A stretch of DNA of 64,000 nucleotides from Piscicola geometra (taxonomy: Eukaryota; Annelida; Clitellata; Hirudinida; Piscicolidae). The number at the start of each line of letters is the position of its first letter. Within the stretch, counting starts at the first letter, position 1. The position numbers and the translations under genes were made by a program. The notes under the pieces were generated by a model. The model had not been told where the DNA came from, made no database searches, and was given only the letters and a program-made list of their open reading frames with translations. Positions 48,069 through 64,000 of this stretch are shown here, one piece after another. The stretch covers positions 2,728,344 to 2,792,343 of the forward strand of contig OX030963.1 of the NCBI GenBank assembly GCA_943735955.1, in the 5' to 3' direction.

Positions 48069-48979
48069 ATCAGTCTTACTTAGTGATTTTACTTATTTAT
48101 TCATAAACACAAATGTACACACGCACATACATTATTCCAAACACACACACAAATTGATATGATATAAAATATTTATTCTTGGCGGCTTTAACGATTCTAG
48201 ATTCTATAACAAGTATTTTATGAGTCAAACTCCCAAACGATAAACATCACAGATTTCTGAATTGAACGAAATTAAGCCTACTAAAAAATGTCTCAAAAAA
48301 ACTATTGTGTACATTTTGATTTTAGTTTTCAATTTTTAAATAGTTAAAAACTAATAAAAATCTTTTTATCCTAAAAAATTCAGATTAAAAGTCTTGAACT
48401 GGACTTTTTTAAAAAGTTGCGTCGCAATCTATTTTTCTCTTTTTTAGTAACTGTATTTTTTGAATCCCCAAAAATACCTCAAAGAATCTATACATTGCAA
48501 AGAGGATGCTAAATTCCTAGACAAAAAATGAAGGATAAATCAAAGAAAAATCAAAAGTATGAAACAGAAAAAGACTCTTACCTCGCTCGGCTGGACGTGT
48601 TCTGAGCTGTTAGGTGTCAATGAAGGGATCAGCAGTGGAAAAAAAGAAAACTTCGAGTTTTGATGGAGTGGAAAAAAATAGGGAAAATTTTTTTTAAATT
48701 GGAAGAGGCAAAAACAATGAAGGTAAAGACGCACGGGATGAGAGACTTGGTTGAAAGATGTTAAAAATAGTTGATATGACGGTAAGAACGGACGGGAAAA
48801 AAGAAGATGATGATGAGGATTTTTATGAATATTTTTATGATGAGGATGACGAAGACGATGATGAGAGGGATAGTGACGGGAGAACTGAAGCCAAATTTGA
48901 ATGCAAGATGGATCGCTTGAAAGGGTTAGAAGTTAAGTCGCATTGCATTTTTGTTGCATGCTGTTTTGTATAGGCGTGT

Positions 48980-49257
<278 letters not shown>

Positions 49258-50746
49258 GGGGGGGGGGTTGAGGGCTAGAGTTGGCAAGTGTGGAAGAATC
49301 GTGTGTCATTTTGACGCCGTCTATACAGGAGTTTTTGAGTATTTGCATGAGCTCTGTGGTGAGCTGTATCTTAGAATTTGCAGTGCATTGAGGTTGCTTT
49401 GTTGTTTATTTTGGTTTTAGAGGGTTTTCGGAAATTTATGTCTTATAATATGTACTTTTTGTAAGTATACGCGATGTAACGCAGACAAACACATGTGTTC
49501 TGACTTATAACTGGCTCGCTATAAACACATTCACTTGTTTTTTCCAAGTTTATATAAAAGAAGTCTTATTAAGGTTTTTTTAGTTTTTTTATTTAAATTC
49601 TTTTCTTATTTTTGTTTTTTATGTTGTTAAAAGAGTTCAAAGAATCTTTGCAACAGTTGCAACAGACATTTCTTGTTCCTTTGAAGTCAGCTTCCGCCCA
49701 TCTATCTACTACTGCTACTACCTTTTCTCTATTTTCCCATAAAAATATATTTAATCTTTACACTATGTACCGAGTTATTCATTTAAACACCCATTTAATT
49801 CATCTTCACACCCATCCATCCATCCATCCAAGTATCATATTCTCCAATTCATAAGCAATTCATCCCGTTAATCAAATCTTTCTGAAATCATCCTACCGCC
49901 AATTTATCATTCATTATTTATTTACTTGAGTTTGATGATAGTGATAACTTATTTACTTACCCAACGTCCTTCATTGTTAACTTTTCTTTTAATATCCATC
50001 ACAAAGTTCCACAACATTGTTACCAGACACAAACCAACACGAGTTGAACCCTAAGGAAATTGTTGAATACTTTGCTGCCATTTAATACTACGGTTCACAT
50101 TCTATGCAAGACATTCAACACTTTACAATTAATCATTTACTTGCCAATCTATCTTTCGCCAGTGTGACAAGTTAAGATTAATTAAGACATTATCGTCCAT
50201 GGTCTTCACAGCTTCATATCAGTCTGTCCATTAGTGTGGGCCACTCCTCCCTCTTTTTTTCTTAATCTCTTTTTTAACACACACATATAAAAACACCGCA
50301 TAAACACACATACAAACATACACACACAGATATATATGTATATGTTTGTATGATTGATGCTGTGTGTTTGTTTTTATGTGTACGTGTGCACATGTGCACT
50401 CTCGAATAATATCAAACCTTTAATGTTTCAGAGATGCCTCTTCTTTTCTTGATTTCTTTTATCATCATCATCCTTTTTCTCCTCTTCCTCTCCTCCTCCT
50501 CCTCCTTCTCCCCGTTCTCCTCTATTTCCTTTTCATCATCATCCTCTTCCACCCCTGTTTTTTCCATCATCATCACTATCATTACCATCATCACCTTTAA
50601 TTCATTAAACTATTTTAAGTTGTCCAAAAAAAATCTATTTCAATAACACCATCCTTAAACCCCTAATCTTTCGACCATTACCACCACCATCATCATTCTC
50701 ATATTCATCATCATCATCACTCACATCTTCCTTCTCCTCCTCACAG

Positions 50747-50848
50747 CAACAGCAAGAGTTTCAGCTCAGGGCTTCTCTGACGTCAGAACAGCCTAGATTC
50801 ACTTTTAACTTCCAGCCTATTTATAACATCTGCTTCTTACTTCCATAA
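50747..50848 (+). CDS. Candidate terminal exon, copy 1
   Basis: A strong acceptor (pyrimidine tract CTTCCTTCTCCTCCTCACAG) precedes 33 codons and a TAA. The peptide begins QQQEFQLRASLTSEQ and continues FTFNFQPIYNICFLLP. I do not recognise it and no upstream exon is identified. An exact copy lies 1,303 bp downstream. TGACGTCA, a CRE-type palindrome, falls inside at 50778-50785. Confidence 0.25.
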   Translation, partial: QQQEFQLRASLTSEQPRFTFNFQPIYNICFLLP

Positions 50849-52049
50849 TCTTCTCTAGATACCCACAAACGGGGTATAATTGTTTGTTCAAATTTTACAA
50901 AATTATTTTTACATCTTTTAATTGTGTTGTGAATCTTTACGCTGTTTTGTAAATCTTTACAGTGTTATGTTAATGCTTACAGTGTAATGTAAATTTATAA
51001 AGTGTATGGTAAAGCTTTACAGGTTATTCAGAATTGTAAGAAGTATGAATTTGTAAATCTTTTACTATCTATACTATAGTGTTTGAGGGGTTTCCACGTA
51101 CTCACACTATATTAAGTGTGAAGCTTTAAAAAAAATTTGTTTACTTATTAAACTGAAGCTCTAGGGTATAAACATATGTTCTGAGTTTAACCTTTCACAT
51201 TAAGACCACTCTAGGCTGGCATTGACGCCACTGCACTAGAAAACCTTTGTGGCCTTTGGCCTTTAAGGAAGGGTAATTCGAACTCAAAAACAAGAATAAA
51301 TGTAGGTATTTAACATATTTATGATGAAAGTATTTTTTTGAAAACAATTCCTTAGTTGTACGCAGTTTTTGGGAATTTTTTTTGTATCAATTAAAAATAT
51401 TATTACAGCATTAAAAATTACAAAAAAACTATTATTAAGTTTATAAATATATATATTAAAAAACTTTAGAATGAAAATGGTTATGGGAAAAATTAATATT
51501 TAAATAAATGTGAAAAAATCAAATGATATCGATAACATCGTAATAAAAATAACGGCAGAAATTAAATATAAAATGAATAACTACAAAAAAAGTATAAAAA
51601 TAATGGGATTTCATAAATAAAAATATACATTTTATAGTTAAATAATAATAACAACTGAGACATTGAATAATCATGTCTGGAAAAAGAGAAAAACCTGGTT
51701 TACTTCTAGTTTAAAAAAAGATTTTGTTCAATAAAAATCTCTCATCTTTTCTTGATTTCTTTTATCATCATCATCCTTTTTCTCCTCTTCCTCTCCTCCT
51801 CCTCCTCCTTCTCCCCGTTCTCCTCTATTTCCTTTTCATCATCATCCTCTTCCACCCCTGTTTTTTCCATCATCATCACTATCATTACCATCATCACCTT
51901 TAATTCATTAAACTATTTTAAGTTGTCCAAAAAAAATCTATTTCAATAACACCATCCTTAAACCCCTAATCTTTCGACCATTACCACCACCATCATCATT
52001 CTCATATTCATCATCATCATCACTCACATCTTCCTTCTCCTCCTCACAG

Positions 52050-52151
52050 CAACAGCAAGAGTTTCAGCTCAGGGCTTCTCTGACGTCAGAACAGCCTAGA
52101 TTCACTTTTAACTTCCAGCCTATTTATAACATCTGCTTCTTACTTCCATAA
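52050..52151 (+). CDS. Candidate terminal exon, copy 2
   Basis: Identical to 50747-50848 within the tandem duplication, with the same acceptor and stop. The same doubts apply; if one is a real last exon, the second would be redundant. Confidence 0.2.
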   Translation, partial: QQQEFQLRASLTSEQPRFTFNFQPIYNICFLLP

Positions 52152-53122
52152 TCTTCTCTAGATACCCACAAACGGGGTATAATTGTTTGTTCAAATTTTA
52201 CAAAATTATTTTTACATCTTTTAATTGTGTTGTGAATCTTTACGCTGTTTTGTAAATCTTTACAGTGTTATGTTAATGCTTACAGTGTAATGTAAATTTA
52301 TAAAGTGTATGGTAAAGCTTTACAGGTTATTCAGAATTGTAAGAAGTATGAATTTGTAAATCTTTTACTATCTATACTATAGTGTTTGAGGGGTTTCCAC
52401 GTACTCACACTATATTAAGTGTGAAGCTTTAAAAAAAATTTGTTTACTTATTAAACTGAAGCTCTAGGGTATAAACATATGTTCTGAGTTTAACCTTTCA
52501 CATTAAGACCACTCTAGGCTGGCATTGACGCCACTGCACTAGAAAACCTTTGTGGCCTTTGGCCTTTAAGGAAGGGTAATTCGAACTCAAAAACAAGAAT
52601 AAATGTAGGTATTTAACATATTTATGATGAAAGTATTTTTTTGAAAACAATTCCTTAGTTGTACGCAGTTTTTGGGAATTTTTTTTGTATCAATTAAAAA
52701 TATTATTACAGCATTAAAAATTACAAAAAAACTATTATTAAGTTTATAAATATATATATTAAAAAACTTTAGAATGAAAATGGTTATGGGAAAAATTAAT
52801 ATTTAAATAAATGTGAAAAAATCAAATGATATCGATAACATCGTAATAAAAATAACGGCAGAAATTAAATATAAAATGAATAACTACAAAAAAAGTATAA
52901 AAATAATGGGATTTCATAAATAAAAATATACATTTTATAGTTAAATAATAATAACAACTGAGACATTGAATAATCATGTCTGGAAAAAGAGAAAAACCTG
53001 GTTTACTTCTAGTTTAAAAAAAGATTTTGTTCAATAAAAATCTCTCATCATTATCATAATCATCAATATCATTATTAACATCATCATCACTATCATCTCT
53101 ATCATTATCAACACCCCCACAG

Positions 53123-55955
53123 ATGCAATCGAGAATCTCCCCACCTTTTCCTCCTTCCATCTTCCTTTTCTCCTTCTTCTTCGTTTCCTGTCTTCTCCAA
53201 AGCATCCAGACTGACGACTGTTTCAAGATTCCATTCGATAGTGAGAGCAAGTTTGACATCCAATTAAGATTTCAAGAGAGAAGTGGTTTTAATTATATTT
53301 AATTTCTTTAATTCAAAATTTTAGGTTTGAAATATTTTTTTATTATTTAAAAAATGTTTAAATGATAGTGTTTTTATGTGCTATTCTGATTATTCTTTCA
53401 GTCGCTAGAGAAGCTTCTACGTTTTAGTTGCTAAAAACACTGCTGATAGGAACAGCACTCAATGAAAACATAACATGAAACTGAAGAATATATTGTTTTA
53501 TCCAGGTGAAACCCAATGTTACAGAGTGACCGCGATCATTGTAAGCAAACGAATGATTTCATTGATGCATTTGTCAGTTAAGATTTGAATTAAAGTTATT
53601 TTTTTAACTAAAAATAAAAATAGACATGAATTCAGTTAAAAACCTTCACATAAAAACAAAAAAACGAACATATATTTTTAGCCAAAAAAACATTTTCCAA
53701 CGTCACTACAATAGTACAACACTTCACCACAATCACATCTCAAGACCAAAACATTTCAACACCATCCCACACCACAACCACAATCACCAAATCCCAAAAC
53801 CCAATCACAAAACGTCAACACCCCTCCAGTCTCCTCCATACGTGATGTTCTCAAAAGATGAACTTTCTCTCCCCACTTCAAATGAAACCGAAAACTCCAA
53901 CACAACCACCCCATCGGTGGACGTCAAAGACAAGCTAGAAGGGTTTCTGATCGACTATTTGAAGGAAGCTTCTCGGTTAAGTGATTTCCAGTACAGCATT
54001 CGAGTGTCGAGAGATGGCGTGTACGGCTACCAAGTAGAGAACTCAAATGACTTCAACATCAGCACCAGGATTCAGTGGAGTGGAGTGATTGGAGAGCTAT
54101 TGAGAGAGGTTAGGAGGGTGGTGTGGGTGGAGTAGATGAGATGAAAATTAAATCTAATGAATAAACTATTTAGCGATCAAAATATTGTGGTAATTTAAGT
54201 GGTAAAGGAAAAAAAAGTGCTCGAACAAAAACGAAGAATATAAGACGTGAAAGTCCTAGTGAAAAAAAAATTTAAAAGCAAAAATATTATTTTATAAAAT
54301 TGTAAAAAAAACTTTTTAGCATGAAAAAAAACGAAAACCTAAAACATTTAGTAAAAAGAGTCAATTTCTAGCCAAACTACACAGGAGACTGACCTGGCTC
54401 TCGCCCCCCTCGTCATTACACAAGACCGCCTCCAACAGGTGGTAGGCGCTCAAGTTATGTGTTTTAGTGAGGGTAATTGGTGGTCCACTGGTGGTTCACT
54501 GGTGGTCCAATGCTAGTTTTATGATTTATTATTGCGAATTATCTTTACTTGATTTGCAGCGTGGATGTTTGTGCTACTATAACAGCTACTCTAATCATGA
54601 TTAGGTCTATCAAAACATACAAAAAAATACTTAAAAGTCGGATCACAGCAAAATCATTTAAAAACAAATTATAAAATACTACTTAATCCATGTTAAAACT
54701 TTCAACTGCAACAACAACAACAATCTACTTTCTCACCTACCACAAAAACAACTACGACAAGCATAAGAAAAGCAACCATTACATAATTTCCAGGTGGACT
54801 TTTCTTTCCCATTTGACAGCTTCCAGGCTGTCTTGTTGTACAAGGAGATGGAAAGAAGAGAAGGTGGTGTTGTAGAAAAGTTGAAAAGTGTGGAAGATCT
54901 TCTAAACAACACAGACTACAAGTAAGGCATTTATAATTTTAATCCTTCACTTTCTAACGAAGAAAAGATGCAAAGGTGTTGAAATCATATAAGCGCACAA
55001 CCTTAAGCTATTTGAAAGAATTTCATTTTTTAAAATGTTTCAATTCACTCGCTGTTGGTATTTGAATTTGATATAATGTACATTGGTCAAAAAGTCTGCA
55101 ATAAAACACTTTTCGGGGTGAACCGAAAGGTACGGAGCCAGAAGGGATGGTTCGATACAGCAGTATCTGAGAGCTTCAAAGGAAGACTCCCTCAAGACAG
55201 GTCTCAGTAAGGGCCTCGACGCCAACCCTCTGCTGCCTTTTTCCATTCAGGATGGAGTCGACAGGTAGTTGATGGATCGAGAATGATTCAGAGGATGGTG
55301 TTATGGTAGTTTGGATTTGTGTTTGCGTGTCTCTTTTCACTTGAAAACTTTCCTACGCTTTTATTTTTCAAACACTCCACTTTTTACTACCATCACTTTA
55401 TTTGCATTACCACTTTACCACAGAGTCCAGCAAGACATAGGCTATGCCTTCCTGGTGGAAGAGTCCGCAGTGAGGAATGTCATCAGAAGCCCTCCGTGCA
55501 AGATCAAGTACCTCAACACCAATTTCTACAAGAGGAGGTTGGCGGGAAAGGCTTTTGAAGGGGAAAGGAAATAAAGATGTTCAAAAAGTGTGAAATTTGT
55601 AATGATGGAAAAAGTTAAAATTGAAAAATTAAATTTTTGAAACTACAATGAAAAAATTATAAAAGAGGTTTAAAACTTCAAAAAATTGCATGTTTGAAAA
55701 CTTTAATTATGAAATCTCTAGGATCATCAATCTCCTCTCTCCCTCCCCCATTCCAGCTATGCATTAGGATTGCGAAAGTCGCACTCCCTCAAGTTCAAAC
55801 TCGACTCCGCCCACCTGGACATGATTGACAGGGACTACCTGGAAAAACTTCACACTAAATGGTGGATCAGGGATCAGTGCTCTGGCGCTTGGAAGGTCGA
55901 AAGACTTGTTTGGTATGGATTTGTGGGGGTGTTTGCAGGCCTTTTGTTAGTGTGA
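53123..55955 (+). CDS. Pore-less ionotropic glutamate receptor ligand-binding domain protein
   Basis: Exons 53123-53240, 53506-53540, 53830-54108, 54385-54438, 54794-54921, 55130-55264, 55424-55537 and 55757-55955 close in phase to 353 aa. Residues 1-29 are a signal peptide (IFLFSFFFVSCLL). The S1 half follows at once: CYRVTAII then SPPYVMF, GFLIDYLKEASRL, WSGVIGELLRE, DLALAPLVITQDR (keeps the ligand-carboxylate Arg) and VDFSFPF. About 20 residues later S2 begins: VEDLLNNTDYKYGARRDGS, IGYAFLVEESAV (keeps the amino-group acidic residue), SYALGLRKSHSLK, and KWWIRDQCS with the conserved Cys pair. M1, the pore loop and M3, normally about 140 residues, are absent; exon 5 itself joins S1 to S2. The amino-terminal domain is also absent. 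A C-terminal hydrophobic end (LVWYGFVGVFAGLLLV) could be a remnant M4 or a GPI signal. Likely extracellular or surface amino-acid binder, not a channel. Confidence 0.85.
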
Positions 55956-56280
55956 ACGTTTCTATAGATGAAGACTGCCAGCATTGAAAAGTATTTGTTT
56001 GGTTTTGTGACAATGTGAGTTTTTTTATAAATACATCTAGATGTTAGTAATCCTAGTATTTTTAACGAACTGCCGATCACATCTGCCGTCAATCTTGTAG
56101 AAAAAAATGTTTCTGCAAAAATTACTTCTAATGTACGCTTTAAAAAAAATTCGTCTAATAAATTCGAATATAGCTCGAAATTTAGAACACGTCAAATATT
56201 GCGATTTTAGTCACTTAATATACCAAAATATTAACCTTATGCGTTCAAATGTTCCATTATAATACTCTCATCTTGCCATT

Positions 56281-61440
<5,160 letters not shown>

Positions 61441-63568
61441 TTTTGAGAACTAGAGGACAGTTTTCTCTTATATATATGAATATAAAAATGTCTGTTACTG
61501 TGCTTAAAGAAGGCTTTAGTAGCTCTTGTTGCTTGTTTTATCCTTGAGATTTTATTTTATTTATTGTTTTTGAGATTGTTGTAGTTGTATTGTGGTGTCA
61601 ATGGTGTAAATGGTGTTCCTAGGGATTCATTTGGTGACGTTCTTACTGGAGAAGAAGCTCAAGAATTTTTTTGTGTGGTATTATAACTAGTTTTTATATA
61701 TTTTTTTCAATTTAGTTTGTTGGCAATGTTGTTTCGATTGTTCCTTTAGTCTATTATTATTTTTTTCTTTTATTTTTTTTCTTTCATTAGAAACCCCCTT
61801 ATTGTTTTATAATTTAAATTTTTAAGCCATTGTTATTCCATCATGTTTAAAACTCTTTGTAAACAGCACGCCTCTTGCTTATGCCTTGACTCAAGGTACA
61901 CTTTTGTGTGCTTCTGTGTCCTTGTGTCTCTGTCTACCCCTGTGTGTGTCTCTGTGTATTATTGTCTGTCTTTGTGTACTTTTGTGTATCCCTGTGTACT
62001 CTTGGGTTTTTTCTATCAAATAAACATCTTTCTATTTCAAAAACCACTACGAACATGTTTAAAATTGATAGCTAATTAGAATTGTTAAATTGAGATATGA
62101 AAACTCATTCTGCGTATTTACACTTAAATTTTTTTTTCCATCCATGAATTGGAAACTTGTATATTCAAGTTTATATTTTATTTTTTTGCATTTATTCAAA
62201 CCCGCGTGCATGGATTCCACATTTCTTTCACTCTTCATAAGTACATTGAAGTTATACTTCCATGCTTCAGTTGCGTGCCCGGGCGCTATAAAAAAACGAA
62301 AATTATTATAATATTATTTATACCTCGTCCCATTTGGAATATCATAAATTAAATTTATTTTTTCAAATAATTTTTGTAAACATTATTTTAGGATTTGATA
62401 TGATTCAACTATACCCCAGCTCTAGACATTTTCAATGGTCTCAATGACACAGCATTTTGAAACTGGTGTTTTATAAAATGTTAAGAATTTTGTAAGTTAT
62501 AATTATTTTGGGCATAGACTATCATTCAGTGATGACTTCAAATATTCTGAATGTACTAGCTCGTTCTAAACGTTGAATCTTATAATCGTGAATTTGAAAC
62601 AATTAAACCAATTGCTTCATTCTCTTTCTTTACCGCACAGGCTCCCAATTCATTTAGTTGCAATTGTTGTCGACTTTTAGCTTCAGTTTGATCTTGAAGT
62701 TCTGCAGTATTTGAAGAAAAAATTCGGAGAGACCTACAGCTCACTACTAAGCTACATCTTTTAACACACCATCACTCACCCCATTATACAACACATAACA
62801 CTTCTAAAAAAACAAAAAACTCTATTGAACTCCACCAAGCCAGACTACACGGCACTCCATTGGCTCAAAATCTACCAGACTTTCAACAATAATTTTTATC
62901 GTTTTGATTATATACCGTTTACCATTGAAAACTTTTTTCCCCTTGACTTATAATATAAATGTAGGTTTTGAAATAATTTTAAATAATTGTTTTCTTCCAT
63001 GGAAACCATCACAACCCCCCCTCCCAGAGCCACAAATTGCCATGGATTTGGATGCTTGTTCCTGAATCCCTTTTTAATTAATTAATTAGGAAATACAATA
63101 AAATTAAGTTTGGGTAGTTTTACACGCTCATTTCTAATGAAGATTTCTTTAATAATCTTCAACAAAACTGTTATCAAAAAGTTTTCAAACGTTTTCAAGT
63201 TATAAAAAACAATATATAAAAATGAAAAATAAAAATCGAAACTAGCCTCAGAAGTCACGTAAAAGTAACAAGTGAGAGGGTAAATTCATGAATGATTAAT
63301 TTGAATAATGAAGACGTATTTAAATAATTCTGATGATGCATTTCAGTGAAAATAAAATTATTATGGAGTTTATTTGACTGCATATTTATAAATAAATTTG
63401 AAGCGCATTCAGCATTTAGAAAATAAAGAAAACTACTAATGCTAGGCAAAATAAATTGTCAAAACTTTATCATCATTACTATCCTCATCTTCATCATCAT
63501 CAATATCTTTCATTTTCACTTTCCATTCAAATTCCAAGCAATTCCAATTTCTTCCACACTCCCTTCAG
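61441..63568. other. Intergenic upstream of nicotinic-type gene
   Basis: AT-rich sequence containing the 5' flank of the minus-strand nicotinic-type gene; TATATATATG at about 61470-61480 could be a TATA-like element. A TGTGTCTCTG-rich patch at 61900-62010 is degenerate simple repeat. No confident exon is seen. Confidence 0.45.
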
Positions 63569-63784
63569 ACAATGTACCAAGCTGTATACAAAGTTCCCAC
63601 AACAAGCACTGAGGTCACCGCCACAAACACCGTCCTTTCCAGCGACAATGCTACCAACTTGAGGTCACTGCTCACTAGCTTGTCGTCCGAACTGCTTCTG
63701 TGGTGTCGTCGTTGTCGTCGTGGTTTAGCGGAGTTTTATAATAAAATACAGGAAGGAGTATCATCAACGTGGCTAGTATTATAA
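63569..63784 (+). CDS. Candidate exon near right edge
   Basis: After an acceptor with a pyrimidine tract (CACACTCCCTTCAG, ending 63568) the frame is open for 71 codons: TMYQAVYKVPTTSTEVTATN, then DNATNLRSLLTSLSSELLLW and CRRCRRGLAEFYNKIQEG, to TAA at 63782-63784. Thr/Ser/Leu composition is protein-like until about residue 60. No family is recognised. It may be the start of a gene extending off the window, with an unrecognised donor before the stop, or chance. Confidence 0.3.
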   Translation, partial: TMYQAVYKVPTTSTEVTATNTVLSSDNATNLRSLLTSLSSELLLWCRRCRRGLAEFYNKIQEGVSSTWLVL

Positions 63785-64000
63785 TCAGCTCATCCTAATC
63801 ATTATCAAAACCACCTTCTAACTCCAACACCACCACCACTATCACCACCACAAACTCATGAGTCTTCAGAGTCACCCATTCATCCAGAACCGTCATCATC
63901 TTCTTCAGCTTCCTGTCGAGGGTGAGATGATGAAGTTGTTGATAATGATGATGTTATGTGTAGGCTAATGTTGATGATGTGATGATGTAGGCTCATGTTA

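Larger units (their letters stand above)
50442..53049 (+). repeat. Perfect 1,303-bp tandem duplication
   Basis: The block starting at 50442 recurs from 51745 with a constant offset of 1,303 bp through 53049. Every line I compared is identical, including AT-rich and T-run segments that should mutate fast. Breakpoints lie in CTCTTCTT/CTCATCTT-type sequence with a few bases of homology. Contents of each copy: a TCATC/CTC-rich patch, a possible 3' exon, and AT-rich sequence. It may be a very recent duplication or an assembly duplication of one locus. Confidence 0.95.

Noticed and set aside
48540..48734. Minus-strand frame ending in SEHVQPSE before a GTAAGAG donor
   Set aside because: No ATG and no coding partner; may be a 5' untranslated exon of the syndecan-like gene, but evidence is only a donor-like site.
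48758..48973. Acidic Asp/Glu/Tyr-rich 71-codon plus-strand frame
   Set aside because: Built from GAT-type repeat; no acceptor or downstream exon found, and it runs into the GT array.

Overview
This window is eukaryotic and animal. It is AT-rich and intron-dense, with short exons joined by GT..AG introns of about 80 bp to 4 kb, and very many microsatellites. The gene families seen are metazoan: an MTSS/MIM I-BAR protein, a syndecan, a tetraspanin, a nicotinic-type Cys-loop subunit, an ionotropic glutamate receptor domain, BRI3 and CFAP99. Long poly-N/Q/D/K coding runs, AT-rich introns and divergent receptors suggest a lophotrochozoan, perhaps a leech-like annelid. That assignment is inference. 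I see no operons, CRISPR arrays, rRNA or intact canonical tRNA genes.

Layout. A partial minus-strand gene sits at 1-524. A Lys-rich minus-strand ORF of 734 aa lies at 2062-4266. A 16-exon CFAP99-like ciliary gene occupies 4709-10275 (+). A tetraspanin with a giant Lys/Gly tail lies at 10574-16058 (+); its tail shares a recent inverted duplication with the 2062-4266 gene. From 16.2 to 20.7 kb there is mostly simple repeat plus one possible minus-strand exon. An MTSS/MIM-like gene with a 998-residue Asn/Gln-rich last exon runs 20727-30665 (+). A tandem pair of BRI3-like genes lies at 32780-33423 and 34901-35771 (+). A syndecan-type proteoglycan core with a thyroglobulin type-1 domain runs 39039-44532 (-). 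From 44.5 to 50.4 kb there are mainly long CA/GT arrays. A 1,303-bp tandem duplication, identical wherever I compared it, spans 50442-53049. A short gene for an isolated, pore-less glutamate-receptor ligand-binding domain lies at 53123-55955 (+). It converges tail-to-tail with a nicotinic-type subunit gene at 56281-61440 (-).

The exon models were built by hand from splice-site dinucleotides, reading-phase continuity and family alignment from memory. In all the multi-exon models every phase closes, which strongly supports them. The main observations are: (1) a natural S1-S2-only glutamate receptor domain without its pore; (2) a syndecan with a Tg1 domain and no Ser-Gly dipeptide outside the signal peptide; (3) a tetraspanin whose cytosolic tail exceeds 1,300 residues; (4) microsatellites that repeatedly end exactly at 3' splice sites, on the sense strand always as AG-free C-rich repeats; (5) a recurring 15-bp word that encodes Gly-Ala-Asp-Asp-Asp in four unrelated proteins. 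The longest open frames in CA, GT and AGT arrays are not genes.
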